Shown piece after piece: positions 36,035 through 46,095 of a stretch of DNA of 64,000 bases. This stretch comes from an uncultured Granulosicoccaceae bacterium. GTDB taxonomy: Bacteria > Pseudomonadota > Gammaproteobacteria > Granulosicoccales > Granulosicoccaceae. The translations under genes and the position numbers were made by a program. The stretch is taken from assembly GCA_938007995.1 (NCBI GenBank), contig CALLLW010000001.1, forward strand, positions 40,621 through 104,620. Reading direction: 5' to 3'. How positions within the stretch are numbered: the first letter of the stretch is position 1; every line of letters starts with the position of its first letter. Under the pieces are notes generated by a model, which worked only from the letters and a program-made list of their open reading frames with translations, was not told the DNA's origin and made no database searches.

Positions 36035-36772
36035 CTATATAGCCAGGTATTCATGCCTGAGTTGCTCGTTCTCAAGCACCTCGGAGGCCGAGCCTTCGTA
36101 TACCAACTCACCGGTATCCAGAATGACTGACCGGTCTGCCAGTTTCAGCGCAGCCACAGCATTCTGCTCAACAATAATCGTTGTGATGCCCTGCTTACGA
36201 ATGTACTGCAGGGTTTTTTCAATTTCCTGCACGATAACCGGAGCCAGGCCTTCATACGGCTCATCGAGCAGCAACAGTTTGATGTCACGAGCCAGAGCTC
36301 GTCCTATAGCAAGCATTTGTTGCTCACCACCTGACAATGTCACGCCTTCCTGCTTTCTTCTCTCACCCAAACGCGGGAAAAGCTCGTAAATCTGTTCAAG
36401 AGACCAGCCTACCGGATCAACGATTTGTGCAAGCTTGATGTTCTCTTCAACGGTGAGGCCCGGAATAATCCGTCTGTCTTCAGGTACCATACCCACACCA
36501 GCCACCGACGCTTCATGGCTTTTCATTTTATGCAGCGGCTGGCCATCGAGCCATATTTCACCTTGCTGCAATTCCGGCTCATCAAGCCTGGCAATAGTTC
36601 TTAACGTTGAAGATTTACCGGCACCATTACGACCGAGCAGCGCAAGGATTTCGCCTTCACGAATTGAAAAACTAATACCCTGGACTATGTAGCTCTCACC
36701 GTAGTACGCGTGAACATCACGACAAGTAAAGTACTCATTGGCTGAATTCTGATTTTGCTGCACGGCGCTCAA
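36035..36772 (-). CDS. livF: Branched-chain amino acid-type ABC transporter ATP-binding protein LivF
   Basis: Second ATPase of a Liv-type importer, 245 residues. Walker A is GRNGAGKSS (about residues 48-56), the ABC signature LSGGEQQMLAIGRALA (about 146-161) and Walker B LLLLDEPYEGLAP. It begins with TTG: GGAGG sits six bases upstream, and the TTG overlaps the livG stop (TTGA), so it is a strong case despite the rare codon. The stop codon lies inside a perfect 14-bp palindrome, TGGCTATATAGCCA (36032-36045). Last gene of the transporter operon, convergent with the FAD/Fe-S dehydrogenase. Confidence 0.94.
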   Translation of the reverse strand: MSAVQQNQNSANEYFTCRDVHAYYGESYIVQGISFSIREGEILALLGRNGAGKSSTLRTIARLDEPELQQGEIWLDGQPLHKMKSHEASVAGVGMVPEDRRIIPGLTVEENIKLAQIVDPVGWSLEQIYELFPRLGERRKQEGVTLSGGEQQMLAIGRALARDIKLLLLDEPYEGLAPVIVQEIEKTLQYIRKQGITTIIVEQNAVAALKLADRSVILDTGELVYEGSASEVLENEQLRHEYLAI

Positions 36773-37527
36773 TGTGCACCTCCAAGATACGCTTCCTGCA
36801 CTTTAGGGTTGCCTTTAATGTTCTCAGGGGCATCTTCGGCAATCACCGTACCCTGCGCAAGAACGCTGATTTTATTAGCCAGACTGAATACCACGTGCAT
36901 ATCATGTTCGATAATGATCATCGTGATACCCCGACTTTCACCAATGTGTTTAAGTACATCTATGGTGTTGTTGGTGTCTGCACGGCTCATACCGGCAGTG
37001 GGCTCATCAAGCAGCAACAGCTTGGGCTCCTGCACCAGGCCCATGGCCATCTCGAGGCGGCGCTTATCACCACGAGACATAGATGCAGCGTTCATATCGA
37101 GTTTGTCAGCCATACCGAGATCGTCGAGTACATCAACTGCTTTGTCTCGAATATCTTTTTCGCGGCGCAGCGGCTTTAACGCATTGAGTTCAAAGATACC
37201 ATCGCGATGTGCCAGTGCTGGAATCATAACGTTTTCAATAACGCTTAGCTCACCGAAGATTTCCGGTGTCTGAAAGACCCGCGACACACCCGCCTGATTA
37301 ATCTGATGCGGCAGTCGGCCGATCAGGTTTTTACCGTCGAAAATCACCGTACCACTGTCGGGATTAAGCCGCCCGACAAAGCAATTCAACAATGTGGATT
37401 TGCCCGCACCGTTAGGACCGATTATGGCGTGTATGCGGCCTTCATCAACCAGCAGATTGACATCATTCAAGGCTTGTAAACCGCCGAAGCGTTTATTGAC
37501 GCCTTTAACTTCTAGAGCAACTGTCAT
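36769..37527 (-). CDS. livG: Branched-chain amino acid-type ABC transporter ATP-binding protein LivG
   Basis: First ATPase of the Liv-type importer, 252 residues. Walker A GPNGAGKSTLLNCFVG (about residues 37-52), signature MSRGDKRRLEMAMGLV (about 148-163; SRGD replaces the usual SGGQ-type form), and Walker B LLLLDEPTAGMS. The FQTPEIF segment is typical for LivG. AGGAG lies six bases before the ATG. The stop overlaps the livF start. ATP hydrolysis drives substrate import through LivH-LivM. Confidence 0.94.
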   Translation of the reverse strand: MTVALEVKGVNKRFGGLQALNDVNLLVDEGRIHAIIGPNGAGKSTLLNCFVGRLNPDSGTVIFDGKNLIGRLPHQINQAGVSRVFQTPEIFGELSVIENVMIPALAHRDGIFELNALKPLRREKDIRDKAVDVLDDLGMADKLDMNAASMSRGDKRRLEMAMGLVQEPKLLLLDEPTAGMSRADTNNTIDVLKHIGESRGITMIIIEHDMHVVFSLANKISVLAQGTVIAEDAPENIKGNPKVQEAYLGGAH

Positions 37528-37536
37528 CGTTATCTC

Positions 37537-38700
37537 CTATTGCGAACGTCTGCGAAAAAGACGACGGAATAAACCGTTGATGCCGCCCACTAACCCGCCA
37601 GGCAGGAAGATAACAACCAACATAAACATCAAACCCAATGATAAGTGCCAGCCTTTACCGACAAACGGATGGATGATACCCACAATCACGTTCTCGATAC
37701 CGTCAGGCATAAATGAAAACCACTGATGCAGCAGCCCGTCATTAATCTTTGAGAAAATATTTTCAAAGTACTTAATGATACCGGCACCCAGCACAGGACC
37801 GACCAATGTGCCGACGCCGCCAAGTATGCTCATTAGCACCACTTCACCCGATGCGGTCCACTGCATGCGCTCGGGACCTGCCAGAGGATCCATCGCTACC
37901 ATCAATCCACCGGCCAGACCCGCATACATACCCGAGATAACAAAGGCCGCCAGCGTATACGGACGCGGGCTGATACCGGTATAGCTCAATCGCTGGCTGT
38001 TCGATTTAATCGCCTTCAGCATCATGCCGAATGGTGAACGGAATATTCGAATGGCAATATAAAAGACGATCAACAGTACGAAGGCGCACAGGTAATAGCC
38101 AACGTTAAATGTCCATATCCAGTCACCAACGGCTACCTTCCAGCTATGCCCCATCTCAAGACCGAACAACGAAGGCGCCGGTATGTTGCCACCGGTGGCT
38201 CCACCATCGAGCACTCGTGGGTCATTCAATGCGGTTTGCAAGCCTGTCTCGCCGCCGGTGATAGGTGTCAATACAGAGGCCGCTAACGCAAATGACATCT
38301 GGGCAAAAGCAAGAGTCAGTATCGAAAAATAAATACCTGATCTGCGCAGAGAGATAAAGCCGATGAACAGTGAAAAAATTCCTGCCACCACAGTCGAGAT
38401 AATAATCGCCGGTATCACATTAATAGTGAGAAGCTTTAGCATCCAGACACCTGCATAGGAGCCGGCACCCAGAAACGCGGCATGCCCAAAACTTAAATAG
38501 CCGGTTAAACCAAACAGGATATTAAAGCCAATAGCAAAGATGCCGAAAATCACAAACCGTTGCATCAGATCCGGGTAACCGGCATTGAATTGTGCAAAGT
38601 TGGACCCTTCCGGAAAAGGGTTGAGAATTATCGGTGCCGCTGCGACCAAAACCAGCACGAACAGCAGCATCAGGAAATCGTTTCTACTTAGGCCTAACAC
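37537..38700 (-). CDS. livM: Branched-chain amino acid-type ABC transporter permease LivM
   Basis: Inner-membrane permease of 387 residues with about ten helices. The LivM core appears in [30 protein letters not shown] (about residues 55-84), [22 protein letters not shown] and [15 protein letters not shown] periplasmic insertion of about 50 residues ([16 protein letters not shown] region) is longer than in E. coli LivM and resembles permeases of urea or amide uptake systems. Starts at GTG with GGAG nine bases upstream, three bases after livH. The substrate is not determined by sequence. Confidence 0.92.
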   Translation of the reverse strand: MLGLSRNDFLMLLFVLVLVAAAPIILNPFPEGSNFAQFNAGYPDLMQRFVIFGIFAIGFNILFGLTGYLSFGHAAFLGAGSYAGVWMLKLLTINVIPAIIISTVVAGIFSLFIGFISLRRSGIYFSILTLAFAQMSFALAASVLTPITGGETGLQTALNDPRVLDGGATGGNIPAPSLFGLEMGHSWKVAVGDWIWTFNVGYYLCAFVLLIVFYIAIRIFRSPFGMMLKAIKSNSQRLSYTGISPRPYTLAAFVISGMYAGLAGGLMVAMDPLAGPERMQWTASGEVVLMSILGGVGTLVGPVLGAGIIKYFENIFSKINDGLLHQWFSFMPDGIENVIVGIIHPFVGKGWHLSLGLMFMLVVIFLPGGLVGGINGLFRRLFRRRSQ

Positions 38701-38703
38701 GTA

Positions 38704-39741
38704 TCAGCTCTCCATCACACCCTTGCGACCGAGTAAACCACGGGGCCTTGCAAGTAAAATTAAAATAGCAACGAGGTATATAACCACCTGATTAATACCC
38801 GGAATAGCTTCAATAACCTCTCTCATCGAGGCGAAGCTTTCAAGGATGCCGAGTATAAATCCGGCGAGTACCGCACCACCGAGTGAGCCCATGCCTCCGA
38901 CAACGACCACAACAAACGAGATGACCAGGAAGTCCATACCGATCGTGTAGTTAGGCGGATTGATCGGCGTATACATTACTCCGGCCATACCCGCAACTGC
39001 TGCCGCGATACCAAACATAATCGTAAAACGTTTATCGATATCGATACCAAGCAGACCAACAGTCTCACGGTCAGCCATGCCGGCACGTACCACCATGCCG
39101 AAGGTGGTGAACTGCAGGAACGCAAACACCGCTGCGATGATGAACATAGCAAACAGGAAGTACACAATCCGCCAGTACGGATAGATAAGCGTGCCGGGGT
39201 CAAAGCCTATAAACACACCAAAATCAAAAGATCCAATAAATGCAGAAGGAGCCGGCGCAGGAATCTGGTTCGCACCAAAGTAAGCTTTGATGATTTCCTG
39301 CAACACAATAGCAAGACCGAATGTCACCAGAATCTGATCCGAGTGAGGCCGCTTATAGAAGTGCTTGATTAAGCCTCGCTCCATAGCAAAGCCGATCAGC
39401 AACATGACGGGAATGGCAAATAATATAGCCAGCGGTACCGACCAGTCTATCAGCCCCTGCCCGATACTTTCGCCAAACCATTGTTCAACATAAGGTGTTC
39501 TTATCTTTAGAGGATTACCAAGAAAATCTGTCTTGGTTTCATCAAGGGTTACAACAGAGATCGACAGAAGCCGTTGTACAGTGATCGCACAGAAGGCACC
39601 GATCATGAACAGAGCGCCATGGGCAAAGTTCACCACGCCCAGCGTTCCAAATATTAGAGTCAGCCCTAATGCAATCAAAGCATAGGCGCTGCCTTTGTCC
39701 AGTCCATTCAGGACCTGAAGCAGAAAAGCAGAGAGTTCCAT
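38704..39741 (-). CDS. livH: Branched-chain amino acid-type ABC transporter permease LivH
   Basis: Permease partner of LivM, about 345 residues. Diagnostic segments are QVLNGLDKGSAYALIALGLTLIFGTLGVVNFAHGALFMIGA (from residue 8) and GLLGIDIDKRFTIMFGIAAAVAGMAGVMY, with VVVVGGMGSLGGAVLAGFILG near the end. A hydrophilic insert after the second helix (about 70-100) is longer than in E. coli LivH. Start taken at ATG 39741, since the extension to 39777 adds twelve residues not expected in the family. It follows the binding-protein gene after a GC-rich hairpin. Confidence 0.92.
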   Translation of the reverse strand: MELSAFLLQVLNGLDKGSAYALIALGLTLIFGTLGVVNFAHGALFMIGAFCAITVQRLLSISVVTLDETKTDFLGNPLKIRTPYVEQWFGESIGQGLIDWSVPLAILFAIPVMLLIGFAMERGLIKHFYKRPHSDQILVTFGLAIVLQEIIKAYFGANQIPAPAPSAFIGSFDFGVFIGFDPGTLIYPYWRIVYFLFAMFIIAAVFAFLQFTTFGMVVRAGMADRETVGLLGIDIDKRFTIMFGIAAAVAGMAGVMYTPINPPNYTIGMDFLVISFVVVVVGGMGSLGGAVLAGFILGILESFASMREVIEAIPGINQVVIYLVAILILLARPRGLLGRKGVMES

Positions 39742-39798
39742 GGTATTTCTTGCGTTTGAGCCCGGTGTTGCTTGCACCCGGGAGAATTGGAAAATAGA

Positions 39799-39823
39799 GT
39801 GCGCCGGTACCCGACCGGCGCAC
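39799..39823 (-). terminator. Intercistronic GC-rich hairpin between binding protein and permease genes
   Basis: GTGCGCCGGT (39799-39808) pairs perfectly with ACCGGCGCAC (39814-39823) around a 5-base loop. It lies 15 bases after the binding-protein stop. Such hairpins commonly act as partial terminators or RNA-stability elements that keep binding protein more abundant than the membrane parts; the read-out on the minus strand has only a weak T-stretch, so partial read-through is expected. Confidence 0.65.
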
Positions 39824-39838
39824 TTTTATGACGTAGGA

Positions 39839-41188
39839 TTAACCTGAGTTACAGCTACCCAGTTCGCCACCGAAGATCGATGCGTCATAAGTGACCTTCG
39901 CTGCCGGAGTCACCTCGACAATCTCAAGCAGGTCAAACTCTGAAGTCGGGTTCTCTTTACCCTTCACAACCAGTACATCTTTAAAGCACTGGTGATCTTC
40001 AGCACGATACAGAGTCGGGCCGTTACCCAGACCATCAAACTCAAAACCTTCAAGCGCTGCACCAACTGCGCAAGGATCGTGAGATCCGGCACGCTCACAA
40101 GCGTCTGCATAAAGCAGTGCCTGTACGTAGCAAGTATGCGCTGCCTGACTTGGAGGGAAGCCGTACTTCTCACCGAAGGATTTAACGAAAGCTTTAGAGC
40201 CTTCATCCTGCAGTGACCAGTGCCAGTTGGTAGAACCAAAGATGCCTTTAACATTCTCGCCTGCACCCTTTGCCATCAGACGGGAGTAAAGCGGTACGAT
40301 GATTTCAAAGTTTTTACCATTTGCTTCTGCATTTCGCAGACCGAACTGAACTGCAGAGGTTAATGAATTAACCATGTTTGCACCGTAGTGGTTCAGTACC
40401 AGTACGTCAGCGCCTGAAGCCTGAATAGGAGCAATGTATGAAGAGAAGTCAGTTTGTGACAGAGGCGTCTTAACCGCTGCAACAGTTTCCCAACCCATTT
40501 CTTCAGTTGAAGTACGTACCGCTTCTTCTGTGGTGTAACCCCAGTTGTAGTCAGCAGTCAGGTGATAGGCGCGTCGTTCATTACCGTAGGCGTCTGCAAG
40601 AATCGGCGCCAGTGCCGCACCTGACATGTAAGAGTTAAAGAAGTGACGAAAACCGTTGGCTTTCTTATCTTTACCTGTGGTGTCGTTTGAGTGAGTCAGA
40701 CCGGCCATGAAGATAACACCGGCTTCCTGACACAGACCCTGCACGGCTACCGCCACACCTGATGAAGAACCACCCGTGATCATGATTGCCCCGTCTTTTT
40801 CGATCATGGATCGAGCAGAAGCGCGGGCAGCATCAGGCTTGGTTTGGGTGTCACCGGTTACATATTCAACTTTGCGACCCAGAATACCGTTGCCCTTCAG
40901 CTCTTTTGATGAAAAGGTATTCATCATACCGCCATCACCATCACCGTTCAGGTGCTCGACAGCTAACTCATAGGCACGCAATTCATCTGCACCTTCGTCT
41001 GCATAAGCGCCACTTTGCGGCACGTTAAAACCGAGAGTTACGGAAGAGCCTTTCGGCTCGTTCAGGTACGCATGCGCGCTGCTGGGAATAATCATTGGTG
41101 CTGATACGACTGCAGCTGAAGCTGCACTCGCCTTAAGCACGGAACGTCGAGTTACCGGCTTTTTCAGTGGGTTCTTTGCTGAACTCAT
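39839..41188 (-). CDS. Liv-type ABC transporter substrate-binding protein with Tat signal
   Basis: Periplasmic receptor of the transporter, 449 residues. The N-terminus has a twin-arginine motif (TRRSVLKASAASAAVVSAP) and probable cleavage after SSAHA, so it is likely exported folded. The mature protein has the type I periplasmic fold (VTLGFNVPQSGAYADEG, GAIMITGGSSSGVAVAVQ, YHLTADYNWGY). The sequence resembles receptors for urea, amides or amino acids more than classic LivJ; ligand unknown. GGAGGAG precedes the ATG. First gene of livKHMGF-like operon. Confidence 0.9.
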   Translation of the reverse strand: MSSAKNPLKKPVTRRSVLKASAASAAVVSAPMIIPSSAHAYLNEPKGSSVTLGFNVPQSGAYADEGADELRAYELAVEHLNGDGDGGMMNTFSSKELKGNGILGRKVEYVTGDTQTKPDAARASARSMIEKDGAIMITGGSSSGVAVAVQGLCQEAGVIFMAGLTHSNDTTGKDKKANGFRHFFNSYMSGAALAPILADAYGNERRAYHLTADYNWGYTTEEAVRTSTEEMGWETVAAVKTPLSQTDFSSYIAPIQASGADVLVLNHYGANMVNSLTSAVQFGLRNAEANGKNFEIIVPLYSRLMAKGAGENVKGIFGSTNWHWSLQDEGSKAFVKSFGEKYGFPPSQAAHTCYVQALLYADACERAGSHDPCAVGAALEGFEFDGLGNGPTLYRAEDHQCFKDVLVVKGKENPTSEFDLLEIVEVTPAAKVTYDASIFGGELGSCNSG

Positions 41189-41357
41189 AGCGTGTCTTTC
41201 TCCTCCGGGAGCGGGCCCGTTGAATAATTATGAAATGGCAGCCGTCGCTGCAACTATTCGTCACAGGCCACATACCCTCCAGCCTGATGAACCCCTTCAT
41301 GATAAATGTCTTGAGTCTATCCGTCCAAATCAGAAATATGATAGAAATAACAGAGCC

Positions 41358-41645
41358 TTAGGAAATTTTACAAACGACCTGCATCTCAAGATCGTGATAT
41401 CGGATCGTCTTTGTTACGAAAGGTAACGCGACCGAGTGCTGTGTATTCACAACAAACACGGATGATGCGATGTCATCCAATGAGCCATTTGCCAATATGC
41501 GAAAGTGTACGTGGCCAGCCACCGCTGGCAATGCAACCGACTGGATTACCGTAATTCCCTCTTCAACTTCGCAACCGACTTGTTTGAGAGTGACATCACA
41601 ACCAGAAACGAGATAATCTACGATAATTATTAGTTGTTGGAGCAT
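41358..41645 (-). CDS. Possible small hypothetical protein
   Basis: 95-codon frame upstream of the binding-protein gene on the same strand. Codon use looks partly coding-like (G-rich first positions) and the product has alternating hydrophobic stretches, but I recognise no family. The ribosome site is weak (GAG four bases before ATG), and the promoter proposed for the divergent SPOR gene lies inside this frame. It is the only candidate gene in the 483 bases between 41189 and 41671. Confidence 0.22.
   Translation of the reverse strand: MLQQLIIIVDYLVSGCDVTLKQVGCEVEEGITVIQSVALPAVAGHVHFRILANGSLDDIASSVFVVNTQHSVALPFVTKTIRYHDLEMQVVCKIS
41590..41617 (+). promoter_or_regulatory. Candidate sigma-70 promoter for the SPOR-domain gene
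   Basis: GTGACA (41590-41595, five of six to TTGACA) and GATAAT (41612-41617, five of six to TATAAT) are separated by 16 bases. Transcription would start about 45-50 bases before the start codon at 41672, which has GGGAG eight bases upstream. Confidence 0.5.
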
Positions 41646-41671
41646 TAACTCAAGAACAGGGAGTCATATCA

Positions 41672-42439
41672 ATGGGCGTTTTAACTCGGCCGGGTAGAAA
41701 ATATCGTCGGTTCAAACACGAGAATCAATACGACTCGCCAATACTGATATTTTTCATCGATATCGCTATCTCGCTTGCCAAAGTCTGCTTAATTTGCGCG
41801 CTACTGATCGCCGCCTGGGTTATTGGCAGCCGCTGGGTTAGCAGTCCCCCGCCAACCTTTCAAACCAGCACCGAGCTGCCTGTTATTGCTGAATTGAACA
41901 GCAATGATCCAGCCTCAGATGCAGAACCTACGAACAACGCAGCAAGCGGCAGCACTGAGGTGAATGAGGCTGTAGTTGTCTCGTTAAGTAACAAAGCATC
42001 AACAACCGACAGCGGCGATCAAAATATCTCACTTACAAATTCTGCTACAACCACAAGTGACAATGATGACGCAGCAGCTCTTGTACCGACAGTCGAAAGA
42101 AATAAACCACCCACCATTACAGATGAGTCCTGGATTCTCACCTTAAACCCGAACGATTTTATTATTCAGTTTGGTAGTTCAACTGACCTGCAGCTGTTTG
42201 ATGAGTTTGTACCGGTTATTGATACCGAACAGCCTATCGCGCTTTACTCTTACAAAAGAACACCATCAGGCAGACCGGTTTACGGCATTGCTACAGGTGT
42301 ATATGCCGATGCAGACAGAGCACTCGCCGCTGTATCAAACCTGTCTGCTGAAGCACGAGCTTTCAATCCATGGGTGAGAAAAATCTCTGACCTTACTGCA
42401 GACATCAGGCAATTCGATTCAGAGGCACGGCCGCAGTGA
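41672..42439 (+). CDS. SPOR domain-containing membrane protein
   Basis: 255 residues: a short cytoplasmic basic tail, one transmembrane helix (about residues 26-50), a low-complexity Ser/Thr/Asn/Asp linker (about 60-150), and a C-terminal SPOR-like domain (about 152-245) with ITDESWILTLNPNDFIIQFG, PIALYSYKRTPSGRPVYGIATGVYADADRA and FNPWVRKISDLTADI. The order resembles DamX-type proteins, which bind denuded peptidoglycan at the division site. A role in cell envelope or septation is likely but inferred. Stands alone between the Liv operon and the sarcosine oxidase genes. Confidence 0.75.
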   Translation: MGVLTRPGRKYRRFKHENQYDSPILIFFIDIAISLAKVCLICALLIAAWVIGSRWVSSPPPTFQTSTELPVIAELNSNDPASDAEPTNNAASGSTEVNEAVVVSLSNKASTTDSGDQNISLTNSATTTSDNDDAAALVPTVERNKPPTITDESWILTLNPNDFIIQFGSSTDLQLFDEFVPVIDTEQPIALYSYKRTPSGRPVYGIATGVYADADRALAAVSNLSAEARAFNPWVRKISDLTADIRQFDSEARPQ

Positions 42440-42539
42440 ACACGAAGCTCGATCGTATCAACAGTTATTTCAGTTTTGACTTGCCTGCTCTATCGCCACT
42501 ACTGCGAACCAACAGCTGATTCACCCATCAGCGTGATGC

Positions 42540-43109
42540 TCACGTGATTGTCAGCCCATACTGCTCTGATGCCTCACACAACAGTTCCCAGATAGAAACA
42601 GCAAAGCCACGAGGTACAAATAGTTCATAGCCTTGTCGGGATCGCCATAAAGTGACACCCACGTGATGCATGGCGGTAGATGCAACACTATCCAGTGGAA
42701 AAGACCGTTCACGCAAATCCAGCGGCAGGTAACTGTTCAGTATCGTAGTAGCTTGTGGCCCGTGTATGCGGATGTGCGTTCTTGAATGCGAGAGATCAAG
42801 TACCGCACCGTCATTGGCATCAACTGCTGCAAGCTGAGCACCATAAACCCAGAACTTACAGGGCTCTATACGCAATGCCGAAACCGTATCAGTCGAGACT
42901 GCCTGACAAAACCCCGGAATGGCATCGATGCCCACACCTTTCAACGCCGGTGTTGCCGCTGCCTCCAGTGTATCCGGCCAGACAGCGAGCTGCCAAAGCG
43001 TTAACTGCCGGACTTCACACAGCGTGACGCCAGATTGCGATTCGGTGGTGGGCTTGTAGTGCGCTGCCAATGCAGACACGCGCTCAACCGTTGTCAGTGA
43101 ATCAGCCAC
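42540..43109 (-). CDS. soxG: Sarcosine oxidase gamma subunit
   Basis: Small subunit of heterotetrameric sarcosine oxidase, 189 residues. Recognised by LDLSHSRTHIRIHGPQATTILNSYLPLDL (about residues 104-132) and HHVGVTLWRSRQGYELFVPRGFA (about 147-169), plus its position. It overlaps soxA by 8 bases and is the last gene of soxBDAG. Gamma completes the complex that demethylates sarcosine. Confidence 0.88.
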   Translation of the reverse strand: MADSLTTVERVSALAAHYKPTTESQSGVTLCEVRQLTLWQLAVWPDTLEAAATPALKGVGIDAIPGFCQAVSTDTVSALRIEPCKFWVYGAQLAAVDANDGAVLDLSHSRTHIRIHGPQATTILNSYLPLDLRERSFPLDSVASTAMHHVGVTLWRSRQGYELFVPRGFAVSIWELLCEASEQYGLTIT

Positions 43110-46095
43110 GCATTCTGTCTCCGCTCGGGTCCACCATATGTGGTGAGACTATTTCTACATCAATATTGCCGCGTCGTACCGGGTCCGCTGCGGTCACCGT
43201 TTTACCGTTCCACGGCTGATAACCGCCCGTGATATAACCCAGCCCGATCCAGTGACCCAATGAGGGCGAATGAGTGACTGCGGTGATCCAGCCTTCACCA
43301 TGTCCTTCCATCTTGTTCTCTGCACATAAAACCGAGCCGGCTTTAAAAGTTTCAGAGCGATCCTTCGGGAAGATACCCACCAGAGCAGGACGATCACTTC
43401 TGTTTAAATCGGGACGCTGCCGCAAAGCACTACCAATATAGGACTTTTTATCCGATGCCATCGCACCTAATCCTGCATCATCAATAGTGACCCGGCCGTC
43501 CAGCTCTACACCGGTTACGTGACCTTTCTCGATCCGCATTGCGCCAAGTGCTTCCGTGCCATACAAACAGCCATCATAAGACTGCACCGACCGCCATAAA
43601 AGATCCATCATACTTTCAGCGTAGTCAGATCCGACATACATTTCATAGGCCATCTCACCTGAGAAGCTGATACGTGCAATTCTGCACGGCACACCATTTT
43701 TCAAGCGAGTTTCAATTACTCCCATAAATGGCAGTGCATCATTCGTAACGGTATTCGGATCTTCAACGCAGTCTTTTAATACGTCTCTTGAGTTCGGGCC
43801 TGCAACCGCAGACCCTGCCCACTGTTCTGAAACAGAAGTAACATGCACTTTTAAATCAGACCACCGCGTTTGTAATAATTCTTCAAGCCAGACCATCACC
43901 TTTGCCGCATGGGCAGTGGTTGTGGTCATAAAATAATCGGTATCTGAAAAACGCCAGGTGGTGCCATCATCCATCACGATGCCGTCATCACGCAGCATGA
44001 TTCCGTAGCGTGCTTTACCTATCGGCAGCTTTGCAAATGCATTGCTGTAGACACGATTAATGAGTTCGGTTGCATCCGGCCCTTGTATTGCGATCTTGCC
44101 GAGTGACGTGACGTCGACCAGACCCACAGTTTTACGGGTGGTGATGGTTTCACGAATATAGGCTTCGGTGATGCCCTCTCCCTGACGCGCGAAATACCAG
44201 GGACGTTGCCATAACCCGGCTTCCGTCATGGTCGCGCCATTGGCAAGGTTCCAGTCATGCATTGGCGTTCGTCGTAGAGGTTTAAAGTGAGCGCCCTTAC
44301 CTCGGCCGGTCAATGCACCGAGGCTGATTGGTGTATACGGTGGTCTGAAGGTGGTTGTACCGACTTCAGGTATTTCACGCCCGAGTGCTTCAGCCATTAA
44401 TGCCAGACCAATGATGTTACCCATCTTGCCCTGATCTGTTGCCATACCCAGCGTGGTGTAGCGCTTGAGGTGCTCGACCGACACAAAACCTTCCTGATGT
44501 GCCAGTCGAACATCATCAGCGGTTACATCATGTTGCGGATCGATAAAGCTTTTCAGCTTTCGCCCTTTAACCATAACTTCATATAGTGGTGCTATTGGTG
44601 CATCCCAGCCACCGCTGACCACGTTGCCGCGTCCAGCCACTGCATGACTGTTTATCGATGCTATTGCGGCCTCAGCTGCGTGGTTGCCCGACTCTTCACA
44701 GTCACTGGTACCCCAGACTGCACTGGCAGCACCTGCCATCTGTACCGGTTCATTATGCTCAGGGGCAACAAAGCACAGATTGGCAGCATCCCAAACCGGC
44801 CTGACGCCGCGATGCGATAACAGGTTAACCACCGGAGACCAGCCACCGGAGACCAGCAATAAATCACAATCGATACTTGAACCTGCACGCCAGCTATCGT
44901 TATTTTTTTCAGCAGTCTCGATAGCACTTATGCCTTTCTTACCCGACGCGTTGAGCGCAGTGCTACCGGTTTTTACTGCCATACCTTTTGACTCCAGCAT
45001 ACCGGCAACAGATTCAGATAAGGCAGCTCGTGCATCCAGCACAGTAACCTGCGCTCCGGCGTTTAATAGCGTAGATGCGGGTGCGTAAGCCGAATCATTG
45101 TTGGTGGCAATTACAACGTTCTGCCCGGCAAGTACACCATAACGATTTGCATAGATACCTGCCGCTGACGCGGTCATGATGCCGGGCAAATCATTGTTGC
45201 CAAATGCAACCGTACGTTCCAGTGCGCCGGTGGCCAGTATAGTGTGACGTGCACGTACCGTTAAGAATCGCTGGCGCGGCGTATGCGCTGCAGCATCGGC
45301 AACATGATCAGTGACTCTTTCAAGCAGTCCTGCAACGCCGTTGTCATAAAGACCGAATGCGGTGGTTCTGGTTAACACCGTGGCACCGGCTGACTCAAGC
45401 GCCTCAAGTGCTGACTTAATTTTTGCTGCGGCCTCAGGGCTGCTCTGATTCAGGTAATCGCCACCGGCAAGAAAATCCTGTTCAACCAGTAAAACATCTA
45501 ATCCAGCTTGAGCGGCTTTAACTGCTGCCGCCAGACCAGACGGACCTGCACCGACCACCAGTACGTCACAAAACCGGTGTCCGTGTTCATAGGTATCCGG
45601 ATCAGGTTCACGTGAGGCAACACCCATACCAGCGGCCTTGCGGATCAGTTTTTCGTACTGCATCCAGATACCGGTGCCTTTGCCCCACTCCATGGGCGGG
45701 ATACCCATAAAAGTTTTGTAGTAAAAGCCGGCTGAGAAAAACCGTGAAAATAGATTATTGACTGCACCAAAGTCAGTGCGAACGTTTGGCCAGGCGTTCT
45801 GACCACTGGCCTGTAAACCGTTATAAAGCTCTTGTGTGGTCGCCTTTACATTGGGATCGCGACGATTGCCACGCCCTACTGTAACTATGGCACCGGACTC
45901 TTCCACCCCGGCAGACATGATTCCACGTGGCCGATGGTATTTAAAGCTTCTGCCAAAAACAGTCTCGCCGTTGGCCATCAATGCAGAAGCGAGCGTATCA
46001 CCAGCGTAACCGTGGAGTGTTTTTTTATCCCAGCTAAAGCTTACTTTTTGCGAGCGATCAATAAGCCCGCCTGCCGGTAATCTTGATCCAGTCAC
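43102..46095 (-). CDS. soxA: Sarcosine oxidase alpha subunit
   Basis: Large subunit (997 residues) of heterotetrameric sarcosine oxidase, which turns sarcosine, tetrahydrofolate and oxygen into glycine, methylene-tetrahydrofolate and peroxide. The N-terminal ferredoxin-like fold (TLHGYAGDTLASALMANGE, about residues 27-45) is followed by a dinucleotide domain (LVVGAGPSGLAAAVKAAQAG, about 174) and, from about residue 610, a GcvT-like folate-binding domain (GLVDVTSLGKIAIQGPDATELINRVY). The start overlaps the soxD stop by 4 bases. No folate-pathway genes are nearby, unlike many sox clusters. Confidence 0.94.
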   Translation of the reverse strand: MTGSRLPAGGLIDRSQKVSFSWDKKTLHGYAGDTLASALMANGETVFGRSFKYHRPRGIMSAGVEESGAIVTVGRGNRRDPNVKATTQELYNGLQASGQNAWPNVRTDFGAVNNLFSRFFSAGFYYKTFMGIPPMEWGKGTGIWMQYEKLIRKAAGMGVASREPDPDTYEHGHRFCDVLVVGAGPSGLAAAVKAAQAGLDVLLVEQDFLAGGDYLNQSSPEAAAKIKSALEALESAGATVLTRTTAFGLYDNGVAGLLERVTDHVADAAAHTPRQRFLTVRARHTILATGALERTVAFGNNDLPGIMTASAAGIYANRYGVLAGQNVVIATNNDSAYAPASTLLNAGAQVTVLDARAALSESVAGMLESKGMAVKTGSTALNASGKKGISAIETAEKNNDSWRAGSSIDCDLLLVSGGWSPVVNLLSHRGVRPVWDAANLCFVAPEHNEPVQMAGAASAVWGTSDCEESGNHAAEAAIASINSHAVAGRGNVVSGGWDAPIAPLYEVMVKGRKLKSFIDPQHDVTADDVRLAHQEGFVSVEHLKRYTTLGMATDQGKMGNIIGLALMAEALGREIPEVGTTTFRPPYTPISLGALTGRGKGAHFKPLRRTPMHDWNLANGATMTEAGLWQRPWYFARQGEGITEAYIRETITTRKTVGLVDVTSLGKIAIQGPDATELINRVYSNAFAKLPIGKARYGIMLRDDGIVMDDGTTWRFSDTDYFMTTTTAHAAKVMVWLEELLQTRWSDLKVHVTSVSEQWAGSAVAGPNSRDVLKDCVEDPNTVTNDALPFMGVIETRLKNGVPCRIARISFSGEMAYEMYVGSDYAESMMDLLWRSVQSYDGCLYGTEALGAMRIEKGHVTGVELDGRVTIDDAGLGAMASDKKSYIGSALRQRPDLNRSDRPALVGIFPKDRSETFKAGSVLCAENKMEGHGEGWITAVTHSPSLGHWIGLGYITGGYQPWNGKTVTAADPVRRGNIDVEIVSPHMVDPSGDRMRG

